Shown: positions 1-7,382, counted from the stretch's first letter. The stretch: 64,000 nt of DNA from CBDCRK01 sp965220955 (GCA_965220955.1 CBDCRK010000032.1:1-64000), one strand, 5' to 3'. The notes: a model not told the origin generated them from the sequence alone. A program made the numbers and translations.

Positions 1-288
1 GTGGTTATCAATGGCAGAGCTGAGGCGCTTATTAACTCTGGGGGACAGACTCGACGGTTAGGAGAATTTAAGCGAGGGGATGTGTTTGGTGAGATGGGGC
101 TGATCCGCCGTCACAAACGTACAGCAGATGTGGTTGCCACCGAGGATATGGAGGTGATGGCCATGGATGAGCGTTTCCTTGCCCGGGTACAACGAAGCTA
201 TCCTCGCATTGCCACTAAGATCTTTTTTAATATCTCGAAGATCCTCAGTGACCGTCTGCAGGAACGGATACAACAGGCGGCAACTTAA
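1..288 (+). CDS. Cyclic nucleotide-binding domain protein, C-terminal part (5' end outside window)
   Basis: The frame is open to the first base, so this is the C-terminal end of a longer protein and the GTG at base 1 need not be its start. Residues 26-46 of the visible part carry the phosphate-binding cassette of the Crp/cNMP-binding fold (GDVFGEMGL followed by a conserved RTA). About 45 residues follow, predicted helical, with no recognisable winged-helix DNA-binding domain. A protein that ends soon after its cNMP domain usually senses a nucleotide or regulates a fused partner rather than binding DNA itself; the missing N-terminus decides this. The next gene starts 64 bases downstream. Confidence 0.75.
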   Translation: MVINGRAEALINSGGQTRRLGEFKRGDVFGEMGLIRRHKRTADVVATEDMEVMAMDERFLARVQRSYPRIATKIFFNISKILSDRLQERIQQAAT

Positions 289-352
289 CAATTCAATTCT
301 CTTTGTCTTTGACAGCAAAAAGTGTAAAGGAGAGACAAAGGAGGGGAAACCT

Positions 353-1756
353 ATGACAACCACCGATTTATGCTTTAAGACGTTGACCGAGCTGTCTGAC
401 CTCATCAAACGCAAAGAGGTTTCACCGGTCGAGGCAACAAAGGCAATCCTGGACCGCATCGAGACTATCGATGACAAGCTTCACAGTTATCTTATGGTTC
501 TGCCGGAGACGGCGATGCAGAAGGCACAGGAGGCCGAGCAGGCCATTATGCGGGGGGAATACCGTGGCCCGCTCCACGGCGTGCCGCTGGCCGTCAAAGA
601 CCTTTGTTTTACCAAAGGCATCCGCACGACTTGTGCCTCCAAGATCCTTGCCGACTGGGTACCGGACTATGACGCCACGGTAGTGACAAGGCTAAAGGCC
701 GCCGGTGCCGTGCTTCTGGGCAAGCTGGCAATGACCGAGTTTGCCTATGCCGGATACCATCCCTCCTATCAGCCTCCGCTTAACCCGTGGGATCCTGGCC
801 GCTGGCCCGGTGCTTCATCAAGCGGCTCTGGTGTAGCCACCGCGGCTGGCCTCTGCTTTGGCTCACTGGGCTCTGATACGGGTGGATCCATACGTTTTCC
901 CTCGGCTTGCTGTGGAATCGTGGGAATCAAACAAACGTATGGAAGGGTGAGCCGCTACGGAGTATTTCCCCTCGCCGAATCGCTGGACCATGTTGGCCCT
1001 ATGACGCGAAGCGTAGCCGATGCAGCCGCCATATTAAGGACCATTGCTGGCTTTGATCCCAACGACCCTACCTCTCTCCAGGAGACTGTGCGCGATTACC
1101 TCCTTACCCTAAAGGGGGGAATCAGAAACGTTCGCATTGGCGTGGACGAAGCCTACTGTAAAGACCAGGCGGACCCTGAGGTGAGCACGGCGGTGCTTGC
1201 TACTATCAGAGTCCTGCGTGACCTGGGAGCAGTCATTGAGGAGGTTTCCATCTCCGGCGTTGACGAGGCTCTCCCTGCCTGGTTTGCTATCTGCGCAGCT
1301 GAGACTGCGGCAGCGCATGAAAAAACCTTTCCGTCACAGGCCGACGATTATGGCCCCACTTTCCGCGCCTTCTTGCAAAGCGGGGTTGAAGTGAGTGGGG
1401 CGGAGTATGCCAAAGCCCATGTCACTAGACAGGCACTACGCCGCACCATTAGTAATCTCTTCCAAAAGGTTGATCTCTTACTCTGCCCTTCGACACCGAC
1501 TCTACCCATGCGCATCGAGGACTTCCAGCCACAGGGAGTCTTCGACCAAGAGAGCCTTCTGCCCCTGCTGCGCACAACCGCGCCGTTTGATTTAACCGGT
1601 AGCCCAACGATCTCGGTCCCCTGCGGCTTTACCTCTGAGGGATTGCCCATAAGTCTTCAGCTTGTTGGCCGACATCTAGAGGAGGCCCTCCTCTGTCAGG
1701 CTGGCTACGCTTATGAGCAGGCTACTGAGTGGCACAAACGGCGACCACCAGTGTGA
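353..1756 (+). CDS. Amidase signature family hydrolase (GatA-like)
   Basis: 467 aa amidase of the amidase signature family, which hydrolyses C-N bonds of amides with a Ser-cisSer-Lys triad. The triad is visible as Lys82 (in AVKDL), cis-Ser155 (in GASSSGSG) and nucleophile Ser179 (in DTGGSIRFPSA). The ATG at 353 is chosen because it follows an AAAGGAGGGG ribosome-binding site and begins where family members begin; the frame is open further upstream to 167 but without support. Length matches stand-alone amidases and GatA. No gatB or gatC is next to it and the surroundings are catabolic, so a small-molecule amidase or amidohydrolase is more likely than the tRNA amidotransferase subunit. The substrate cannot be read from the sequence. 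Confidence 0.9.
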   Translation: MTTTDLCFKTLTELSDLIKRKEVSPVEATKAILDRIETIDDKLHSYLMVLPETAMQKAQEAEQAIMRGEYRGPLHGVPLAVKDLCFTKGIRTTCASKILADWVPDYDATVVTRLKAAGAVLLGKLAMTEFAYAGYHPSYQPPLNPWDPGRWPGASSSGSGVATAAGLCFGSLGSDTGGSIRFPSACCGIVGIKQTYGRVSRYGVFPLAESLDHVGPMTRSVADAAAILRTIAGFDPNDPTSLQETVRDYLLTLKGGIRNVRIGVDEAYCKDQADPEVSTAVLATIRVLRDLGAVIEEVSISGVDEALPAWFAICAAETAAAHEKTFPSQADDYGPTFRAFLQSGVEVSGAEYAKAHVTRQALRRTISNLFQKVDLLLCPSTPTLPMRIEDFQPQGVFDQESLLPLLRTTAPFDLTGSPTISVPCGFTSEGLPISLQLVGRHLEEALLCQAGYAYEQATEWHKRRPPV

Positions 1757-1766
1757 GGAAAAAGAT

Positions 1767-2117
1767 ATGAAACAGATTAGACAAATAGTAGTTGCTTTAT
1801 TCCTGGGTGGACTAGTGTGGACTATGGCCACGGTCGGGGCAGAGGAAGGAATCCCTGCTGACTATAAGCTTACTAGTCCCCCCAACGTAAAAGCCCCAAC
1901 GAATATAACGCGCCTAGTCACACTGGCAAGGTATTTAAATGACAAACTTAACGAGGCAGGTGGGAAGAACTCCCCCAAATGTTACCACAATTGTCTCACC
2001 GTAGCCCTGAATGAAGTGCAGACGTGCATGAACGCCATGGGGACCTTTGCTGACACAGAGTCCTGCGAACGCGACGCGGCCTGGGCCATCTCCCAGTGCG
2101 ATCCAAAGTGTGAGTAG
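1767..2117 (+). CDS. Small secreted six-cysteine protein, function unknown
   Basis: 116 aa protein that starts 10 bases after the amidase stop, probably co-transcribed with it. It has a signal peptide (KQIRQ then a hydrophobic stretch to about residue 24, cleavage near VGA/EEG). The mature part holds six cysteines at 72, 76, 87, 100, 111 and 115. Their spacing is C-x3-C-x10-C-x12-C-x10-C-x3-C, a mirror-symmetric pattern expected of a helical hairpin held by three disulfides in the periplasm (72-115, 76-111, 87-100). I do not recognise the family. The ATG at 1767 is preferred over an upstream in-frame ATG at 1713 inside the amidase because it begins the signal peptide and follows a GAGGAAA ribosome-binding site. 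Confidence 0.65.
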   Translation: MKQIRQIVVALFLGGLVWTMATVGAEEGIPADYKLTSPPNVKAPTNITRLVTLARYLNDKLNEAGGKNSPKCYHNCLTVALNEVQTCMNAMGTFADTESCERDAAWAISQCDPKCE

Positions 2118-2239
2118 GAGCAGGGAGAGATAGGCTGCATCAAGAGGCACCTGATTTAACGCAGCAGTTCCAGTTATAGAATGCACACCTGGAGCTGAAG
2201 GGGTGGAAGAGTGGGTGACGGCCTTCCATATTCCCTAAG

Positions 2240-3181
2240 ATGGATCATTTTGCCAAATGTCTAGAAGAAATCGTTCTGGATCAAGAACGTGGTGCAGCAC
2301 AGCTAGCCAGAGTAGCCATTAGCGCCCTGACGGAATTTTGCCAGTCACTTAAAGTCGATAATCCCCAGTCCTTTCTAAAGGAAATCAAAAAGGCAGTGGC
2401 CCAGCTTTCCCACTGCCGCCCATCCATGGCGCCCATTGCCAACTGGTCCAGAGAATTTTATTACCTTTTAGAAGAAAGGCTTGCCGAAGGACTCGCCGAA
2501 AGGCTCAGAGCATCTATTTCTGTCAGCGCTTGCCATGCTCAGGCTACAGAAGTAGGTCAGCATCTCTTACAGGCCCAGGGGGCCTGTCTCCGTAAACAAG
2601 TCGAGCTAGCCCGCCCTTTTTTACAGACATGCACCAGCGTTTTAACCCTTAGTTATTCTTCAACCGTTGAAAAGCTCTTATTGGAGTCTGGATCGTCAAG
2701 CGCTGAAATTATTGTTTTAGAATCCAGGCCTCTGTTGGAAGGCCGAAAACTGGCGCTTACCCTCCACAAACACAACCGACCCGTACGGCTCATTACCGAG
2801 GCTCAGGCTGCGCTTTTTATACCACAGGTAGACGTTGTTCTGGTGGGGGCTGATACTATCTGCTCCGATCTGGCTGTGATCAACAAAGTTGGAACCAAGA
2901 TTCTTTGCCTTTTAGCCAAAGAATCCAATGTTACCTCGGCAGTGGCTGCGGACACTTACAAAATCCTACCGCATATGACATCGGAGCAAATCGTTTTGGA
3001 AGAAAAAGATGGCGCTGAGATCTGGCTTGAACATCCATCCTTATGCAGGAATATTTATTTTGAACCTACACCCTTCAGCCTAATAGATCACTTTATCACC
3101 GAAAAAGGCATTTTAACTACAACTGAGATGGAACAGGAAGTAGACCGCTTAAGAGTCCGGCATAAGAGTCTCGCTATTTGA
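2240..3181 (+). CDS. IF-2B/eIF-2B alpha-beta-delta family protein (ribose-1,5-bisphosphate isomerase-like)
   Basis: 313 aa protein with an N-terminal helical region (to about residue 120) and a Rossmann-like C-terminal domain typical of the eIF-2B/MtnA/ribose-1,5-bisphosphate isomerase superfamily. Visible motifs are ESRPLLEGRKLA (161-172), VGADTI with the conserved Asp205, and NKVGTK (215-220). In the isomerases a catalytic cysteine sits in the loop that reads LSYSSTV here (about 137-143), and no cysteine is present in that loop. Sugar-phosphate isomerase activity is therefore doubtful and a binding or regulatory role is possible. No RuBisCO or AMP phosphorylase gene is nearby to support the archaeal-type nucleotide salvage pathway. 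No strong ribosome-binding site precedes the ATG. Confidence 0.8.
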   Translation: MDHFAKCLEEIVLDQERGAAQLARVAISALTEFCQSLKVDNPQSFLKEIKKAVAQLSHCRPSMAPIANWSREFYYLLEERLAEGLAERLRASISVSACHAQATEVGQHLLQAQGACLRKQVELARPFLQTCTSVLTLSYSSTVEKLLLESGSSSAEIIVLESRPLLEGRKLALTLHKHNRPVRLITEAQAALFIPQVDVVLVGADTICSDLAVINKVGTKILCLLAKESNVTSAVAADTYKILPHMTSEQIVLEEKDGAEIWLEHPSLCRNIYFEPTPFSLIDHFITEKGILTTTEMEQEVDRLRVRHKSLAI

Positions 3182-3284
3182 TTTCTAGCCGTTTCGCATT
3201 TCTGCTACCAATGCGGCTCTGAGTAAGAGTAAAGCTTTGACTCATATTCACCAACAACCTGAGAGAAACTGACATAAAAAAGCC

Positions 3285-3542
3285 ATGAAAATACGGCTAC
3301 ACAATTTGCCTGTTCCCCTCCCTGACCAGCTCCATAGCTGCCTTCGGGCCGAGGCGGCTCGACCCAAACGCCCTACCACCGTTTTGGCCCATGAAGCTAT
3401 TGAAGCATGGCTAGCAGAACGCGGAAAGGCCGTCCTTCACGAGGCCATTGTAGAGTAGGCTCGGCAGGTGGCAGATAGCCCGGCCGATCTCAATGAGAAG
3501 CTGGAGCGCGTTGCGACTCAGCAGCTCCTGGATATAGAGTAA
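3285..3542 (+). pseudogene. Ribbon-helix-helix type antitoxin relic with one in-frame stop
   Basis: Read from ATG 3285, 57 codons give a short basic N-terminus, a helix pair (residues about 30-48, with HEAIEAWLAERGKA) and then TAG at 3456-3458. The same frame continues for 27 codons to TAA at 3540-3542, and this extension (ARQVADSPADLNEKLE...) is the expected C-terminal tail of CopG/RHH-like antitoxins that pair with MazF/PemK toxins. The full 84-residue product therefore needs readthrough of one amber codon. A truncated 57-residue product could still hold the DNA-binding part. It is followed at once by a possible toxin start (GTG 3551). Either a real nonsense mutation or a base-call error. 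Confidence 0.55.
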
Positions 3543-3550
3543 AATGAAAA

Positions 3551-3628
3551 GTGAAGCGAGGCGGCATTTATGAGCGAGCGGCAGTCTTGGACTTGACAAG
3601 CCGGATTATGGAGAGGGGAGGCATATAG
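3551..3628 (+). pseudogene. Possible MazF/PemK-type toxin N-terminal remnant
   Basis: A GTG 8 bases after the antitoxin-relic stop opens 25 codons that begin VKRGGIYE, close to the MKRGEIYW start of MazF/PemK endoribonuclease toxins. The similarity stops after about eight residues and the frame ends at TAG 3626-3628, just inside a structured AT-rich spacer. Position directly after an antitoxin-like frame is the main support. Too short to be functional; chance resemblance cannot be excluded. Confidence 0.3.
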
Positions 3629-3703
3629 ATGTAGATGCCTCAAGGGTATATAGATATGGATAGGAGCATCTACTAATAGAGACGGGTATACATTAGTAGA
3701 TGC
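3618..3703 (+). repeat. Nested inverted repeats with three copies of GTAGATGC
   Basis: Two stem-loops lie back to back. The first has arms GAGGCAT (3618-3624) and ATGCCTC (3635-3641). The second has perfect 12-bp arms GCATCTACTAAT (3666-3677) and ATTAGTAGATGC (3692-3703) around a 14-nt loop. The octamer GTAGATGC occurs at 3631-3638 and 3696-3703 and inverted at 3666-3673; GGGTATA occurs at 3645 and 3685. No run of T follows either stem, so these do not look like Rho-independent terminators. They could be operators, iteron-like sites or a mobile-element end. The following 50 bases up to 3757 are very AT-rich. Confidence 0.7.
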
Positions 3704-3796
3704 AGGACCGTGCAGCCGAGTTATCGAGTTATTTATATTTATATTTATTTTATATAGTTGGGCTGTGGGTCAGGTGCCCCAAAAGGAGGCGAAGAA

Positions 3797-4225
3797 GTGA
3801 ACGAGCTGGTACTAACCAATAAAGATATTGCCAAGGTAGAAGAGACAGATGTTCTGTACGCCGCCAGGCTAAGAGAATCAAAGCGCAAGGCAATGACGCT
3901 TCTTCGCCAAGTCCCCGGTTATCTTCAGGCAGTACTTGATCTTATGGCTTCAGAAGACACTTACCGTGCCAAGATACCGAAGAAGGTGTTGAAAAACTTA
4001 CAGGCCGGAGAATATGAGAAGGTTATCAACAAAGACACCGGGCTATGGACAGGGATAATACGAAAGTCCGATGGTAAGGAAATAATTTGTCAAACTAAGT
4101 GGGAAAAGGTTGACTTCAGTCGGCAGGCCCTTAGCAACATTACGAAGGTGGTCAGCGTGATTATTATTATCCTTACCATAATCAGAAGATCCAAGGGCGG
4201 TAACGGGAATTCATCAAAGGCCTGA
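3797..4225 (+). CDS. Unknown protein with C-terminal membrane anchor
   Basis: 142 aa. The GTG at 3797 is chosen because AAAAGGAGG lies 8 bases upstream at 3780-3788. The first 120 residues are soluble, charged and rich in lysine and glutamate, with a helical start (to about 55) and a mixed segment around KDTGLWTGIIRKSDGK. Residues about 123-134 (VVSVIIIILTII) form one short hydrophobic segment followed by a basic tail (RRSKGG), which suggests a tail anchor with the bulk in the cytoplasm. I do not recognise a family. It sits between a decayed toxin-antitoxin locus and an orphan methyltransferase, behind an AT-rich spacer, which fits accessory DNA. Confidence 0.6.
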   Translation: MNELVLTNKDIAKVEETDVLYAARLRESKRKAMTLLRQVPGYLQAVLDLMASEDTYRAKIPKKVLKNLQAGEYEKVINKDTGLWTGIIRKSDGKEIICQTKWEKVDFSRQALSNITKVVSVIIIILTIIRRSKGGNGNSSKA

Positions 4226-4240
4226 GATCAATGGACGAAC

Positions 4241-4301
4241 GCATAACAACTGTATCAATGGGGATTACTACTACGCGTTGCTCCGTAGCAACCGGTTATA
4301 C
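4241..4301 (+). repeat. attC-like imperfect palindrome upstream of the methyltransferase
   Basis: Outer 7-mers GCATAAC (4241-4247) and GTTATAC (4295-4301) are complementary at six of seven positions and resemble integron R'' (RYYYAAC) and R' (GTTRRRY) boxes with one mismatch each. Inside is a perfect stem GTTGCT (4277-4282), loop CCGT, AGCAAC (4287-4292). I cannot identify convincing L boxes. Total length 61 bp is within the attC range. The next ORF begins 15 bases later, as in gene cassettes. Confidence 0.3.
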
Positions 4302-4316
4302 GGCACGATTAACGGC

Positions 4317-6011
4317 ATGAAGTCACCATTAACACTTGATGAACTGAAATCGGAAGCCCGTAGATTCGCCGAGCTAGAGTCGGCACACCGGGAACTATCT
4401 CTCTGCCGAGCGGAGTTCGGAGACTTTCAATCCCCTCTTGAGTTGACACGAAACGTCTGCTCAGTCATCTCCCGAACAGGATTTCGACCAGCTTCCATCA
4501 TTGAGCCGACCTGTGGAACTGGAGCCTTTGTCAGGGCAGCTCTAGAAACGTTTCCTAATGCCTTACGAATTTTGGGTTTTGACCTAAACTGTACATATGT
4601 AGACAAAGCACGCGCTTCAGCAGCAGAGGTTTCGACCCACGCGTCCGTCGAAATCTACGAGAGAGACTTTTTCCAGACAGACTGGAACAGGATTATGGAG
4701 GACCTCCCGCAACCAGTCCTGGTCCTTGGCAATCCGCCTTGGGTGACCAATGCCGCACTTGGGGTTCTCGGCAGCAGCAACCTCCCAACAAAATCGAACA
4801 TTGACAATCTGCGTGGAATTGAGGCGCTTACTGGTTCCAGCAACTTTGACATCTCAGAATGGATGTTGCGAAAGAACCTGGAGTGGCTTCAAGGTCGAAA
4901 GGGGTTGCTCGCAGTTCTTTGTAAGACGTCAGTTGCCCGGAAGGTTTTGACGTTTGCTTGGGGAAACTCTGTCCCGGTCGCCCAGGCAGCAATCTACCGA
5001 CTCGATGCGAAACGTTATTTCGGCGCCTCCGTTGATGCCTGCCTACTGTTGGTTCACATAGACCCAAATGAAAAGAGCACAGAGTGTGCTGATTATGATT
5101 CTCTGCATGATCAGAAACCGGCCAGCGTATTCGGCTTGCGGGATGGAAAGGTTGTTTCGGATGTTGTGTTGTATGAGCGTTGGCGTAGTCTTACAGCACC
5201 TGGCTTAAGTGGCTGGCGGTCGGGAATCAAGCACGATTGTAGCAAGATCTTTGAACTCCGACGGGAAGGGCGTCATTTTGTCAATGAATTTGGGAAATTT
5301 GTAGAGCTTGAAGAGGATGTAGTCTTCCCTCTTCTCAAAAGTTCCGATCTTGCTACTTTTCGGAAACCGCGATTGTGGATGCTTGTTCCGCAACGCAGGA
5401 TGGATCAGTCTCCGCACCACCTAGAGAAAGACGCCCCCAAAGCTTGGAACTACCTTCAAGCAAACTCGACCTTACTCGATCGTAGAGCGAGTGCCATTTA
5501 TAAAAAGCGCGCTCCCTTCTCTATTTTTGGTGTGGGACCATACTCTTTTGCTCCATGGAAAGTTGCGATTTCAGGTCTGTATAAGAAGATTGAGTTTGTT
5601 CGCATTGCCCCGTTCAACAATCGTCCTGTCCTCCTAGACGATACCTGCTACTTCTTTCCTTGTCATTCTGAAGAGGAGTGCGACATACTATACAAACTGG
5701 TTCAGTCTCTCCCTGCAAGAGAGTATTGGTCTGCACTCATCTTTTGGGACTCAAAACGACCAATCACAGCTCGACTCCTGAACTCTCTGGATTTAGCAGC
5801 TTTAGCACGAGAGCTTGGCAAGGAGTGCAACGTCACGCGAACTTTGGCGGAGCGGCAACTTGTAGAGTACGCAGAGGAATCTCATCAGCAGCTTCTTTTC
5901 AGGGAAGATGCGGCTATATATGAAGGCACACCGACCATGAACCGAAGGGAGACACAGGCAGCCCAACAAGGGCATGCTGCCCGACCGCGGCCCGCGAGCG
6001 GTTCCGAGTGA
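4317..6011 (+). CDS. Orphan N6-adenine DNA methyltransferase-like protein
   Basis: 564 aa class I SAM-dependent methyltransferase. Motif I is IEPTCGTGA (62-70), the SAM-ribose acidic residue is likely Asp89 in GFDLN, an acidic segment DFFQTDW follows at 117-123, and the catalytic motif IV is GNPPW (138-142), as in N6-adenine methylases of the Eco57I/N6_Mtase type. About 350 residues beyond the catalytic domain are probably the target-recognition and specificity part. No restriction endonuclease gene adjoins it, so it may be solitary, act in defence, or modify another substrate. ATG 4317 begins the first sensible N-terminus; a TTG at 4278 is also in frame. The last 20 residues (ARPRPASGSE) are low-complexity because the 3' end runs through an attC-like palindrome at 5961-6034. 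Confidence 0.75.
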   Translation: MKSPLTLDELKSEARRFAELESAHRELSLCRAEFGDFQSPLELTRNVCSVISRTGFRPASIIEPTCGTGAFVRAALETFPNALRILGFDLNCTYVDKARASAAEVSTHASVEIYERDFFQTDWNRIMEDLPQPVLVLGNPPWVTNAALGVLGSSNLPTKSNIDNLRGIEALTGSSNFDISEWMLRKNLEWLQGRKGLLAVLCKTSVARKVLTFAWGNSVPVAQAAIYRLDAKRYFGASVDACLLLVHIDPNEKSTECADYDSLHDQKPASVFGLRDGKVVSDVVLYERWRSLTAPGLSGWRSGIKHDCSKIFELRREGRHFVNEFGKFVELEEDVVFPLLKSSDLATFRKPRLWMLVPQRRMDQSPHHLEKDAPKAWNYLQANSTLLDRRASAIYKKRAPFSIFGVGPYSFAPWKVAISGLYKKIEFVRIAPFNNRPVLLDDTCYFFPCHSEEECDILYKLVQSLPAREYWSALIFWDSKRPITARLLNSLDLAALARELGKECNVTRTLAERQLVEYAEESHQQLLFREDAAIYEGTPTMNRRETQAAQQGHAARPRPASGSE

Positions 6012-6034
6012 ATGCGACAAGGATACGGTTGGGC
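5961..6034 (+). repeat. attC-like site overlapping the methyltransferase stop
   Basis: The ends GCCCAAC (5961-5967) and GTTGGGC (6028-6034) are exact reverse complements and match the integron R'' (RYYYAAC) and R' (GTTRRRY) consensus. After R'' come AAGG and GCATGCTGCC, then GACCGC...GCGG as a loop-proximal stem, the order usual for the left half of attC. The right half is less regular: an L'-like AATGC lies 12 rather than about 5 bases from R'. An alternative right half, GGCTAATGC with a degenerate R', lies at 6040-6060. The upstream ORF stops inside the element and the next ORF can start 2 bases after it. Confidence 0.4.
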
Positions 6035-6062
6035 CATGGCGGCTAATGCTCGGCGTAAGGTA

Positions 6063-6293
6063 ATGGCAAAGAGAAGAATCAAATTGCTTGATACAGTAGT
6101 GTTGCTTGAGGATTTGCCAGGGCGCAATCTAGAACGAGGAGAAGTTGGTACTGTTGTTGAGCTTCTCGCGTCGGATGTGTATGGGGTTGAGTTTTGTGAT
6201 GAGGAAGGGCAGACGTACGCGGAGCTTGCGTTACGCGGCAACCAGCTTATTACGCTGCATAATCAGGGAGAAGCGTTGAAGATTGTTGCCTAA
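6063..6293 (+). CDS. DUF4926 domain protein
   Basis: 76 aa protein matching the DUF4926 pattern almost end to end: KLLDTVVLLEDLPGRNLERG, GEVGTVVELL, YGVEFCDEEGQTYAELALR. Members are small beta-rich proteins of unknown biochemical role, frequent in accessory DNA and often encoded as the second gene of a pair. The ATG at 6063 fits the family start (M-x-K-x-I-K-L-L-D); ATG 6036 is in frame and would add nine residues, starting 2 bases after the attC-like element. The stop codon lies inside GCCTAAC (6288-6294), which has the sequence of an integron R'' box. A Uma2-family gene follows after 15 bases. Confidence 0.7.
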   Translation: MAKRRIKLLDTVVLLEDLPGRNLERGEVGTVVELLASDVYGVEFCDEEGQTYAELALRGNQLITLHNQGEALKIVA

Positions 6294-6308
6294 CAATAGG
6301 CTAAGAGC

Positions 6309-6806
6309 ATGGACCCAAAATTCTTGCGTGCCGATGAGCTTGGCATCCGCCTAGAGATTGTTGGTGGTCTTCCTATCTGGGAGCCCTATCCCGTTTATAA
6401 GCATCAAAAAGCAATTGACCGCATCCGTGCAACCATCGAAAGAGTATCCTCATCCTCTGATCCAAAAGAGGAAGGATACGCCTGCATCCATATCTCCGAT
6501 GTGTACATTAGCTTTCCTGACGGCTCATTGAAGCGGCCAGACATTTCTATTTTCTGCCAAGAACCAGAAGAAGAAGAGGAAGCTATCAAGCTAGTGCCGG
6601 AAGCTGTCATCGAAATTATCAGCAAAGGCTATGAAGCTAAAGATCTTGAGATTGGTCCTCGTTTTTATCTGTCGCAGGGAGTCAAAGATGTAGTGGTGTT
6701 TGATCCTTACACCTTATTGGTTCTACATGTGCGCCGGGATGGAGTTACACGTCGGGTATCGCCGGTTGAAATCATTCTGGAATGCGGCTGCAAATGCGTT
6801 GTCTGA
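6309..6806 (+). CDS. Uma2 family (DUF820) putative PD-(D/E)xK nuclease
   Basis: 165 aa protein of the Uma2/DUF820 family, restriction-endonuclease-fold proteins expanded in cyanobacteria and other phyla. Visible core: RPDISIF with Asp78, then PEAVIEIISKGYEAKD with Glu102 and a downstream Lys106, followed by the conserved GVKDVVVFDPYT near 124-135. The canonical lysine order is slightly unusual (E-I-I-S-K), so nuclease activity is inferred, not shown. In-vivo roles of the family are unclear; it is often in mobile or defence-rich DNA. It lies 15 bases after the DUF4926 gene, consistent with one transcript. The C-terminus ends with a cysteine-rich tail (ECGCKCVV) that is not typical. Confidence 0.8.
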   Translation: MDPKFLRADELGIRLEIVGGLPIWEPYPVYKHQKAIDRIRATIERVSSSSDPKEEGYACIHISDVYISFPDGSLKRPDISIFCQEPEEEEEAIKLVPEAVIEIISKGYEAKDLEIGPRFYLSQGVKDVVVFDPYTLLVLHVRRDGVTRRVSPVEIILECGCKCVV

Positions 6807-6916
6807 GCAACAAAAAAAGCATTCTGACTACGATGGGCATGATCTAGGCATTAGAGACTAGCTGCAGCTGATTGGCAATATAAGATAACCCAACACGAAT
6901 ACAGGAGGATGATCTC

Positions 6917-7366
6917 ATGGAACTCAACACTCTAGAGGAAATCGAACAGATCAAGAAGTTGAAGGCCAGATACTTTCGCCTCATGGATCAGAAGCAGTGG
7001 GAAGAGTGGAGGGAGCTGTTTACTGAGGACGTGACTGCGGTATATCAGGGTCCGCATCCCGAACTCCGCTATGAAGGACGAGCAAAGCTAGTGACGCAAG
7101 TCAGCTCTACCCTTGCCAATGCCGTGACTGTGCATCATGGCCATATGCCCGAGATTGAACTGACAAGCCCAACAACGGCAACAGGGATCTGGGCAATGTT
7201 CGATTATGTGCAAATGCCGGGACTGACATTTCAAGGATATGGTCACTATGAGGAAAAATATGTAAAACAGGATGGCAAGTGGCGGATCAAAAATCTCCGG
7301 TTGACGCGGCTTCACTGTGATGTAAGTCGGGATAATCCACAAGGCGCAGACAGAGCTAGCCAATAA
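6917..7366 (+). CDS. SnoaL-like / NTF2-fold protein
   Basis: 149 aa, full length for a SnoaL_4-type cone-shaped alpha+beta barrel. The N-terminal helix reads EQIKKLKARYFRLMDQKQWEEW, followed by LFTEDVTAVYQG, HHGHMPEIELT and the C-terminal strand KWRIKNLRLTRLH. This subgroup includes ketosteroid isomerase relatives, polyketide cyclases and aromatic-ring hydroxylase small subunits; Tyr20 and the HHGH motif are candidate pocket residues. The exact reaction is unknown. ATG 6917 follows ACAGGAGG at 6900-6907. The pentapeptide-repeat gene begins 16 bases downstream. Confidence 0.85.
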   Translation: MELNTLEEIEQIKKLKARYFRLMDQKQWEEWRELFTEDVTAVYQGPHPELRYEGRAKLVTQVSSTLANAVTVHHGHMPEIELTSPTTATGIWAMFDYVQMPGLTFQGYGHYEEKYVKQDGKWRIKNLRLTRLHCDVSRDNPQGADRASQ

Positions 7367-7382
7367 AGGGGAAATAGAGTTT

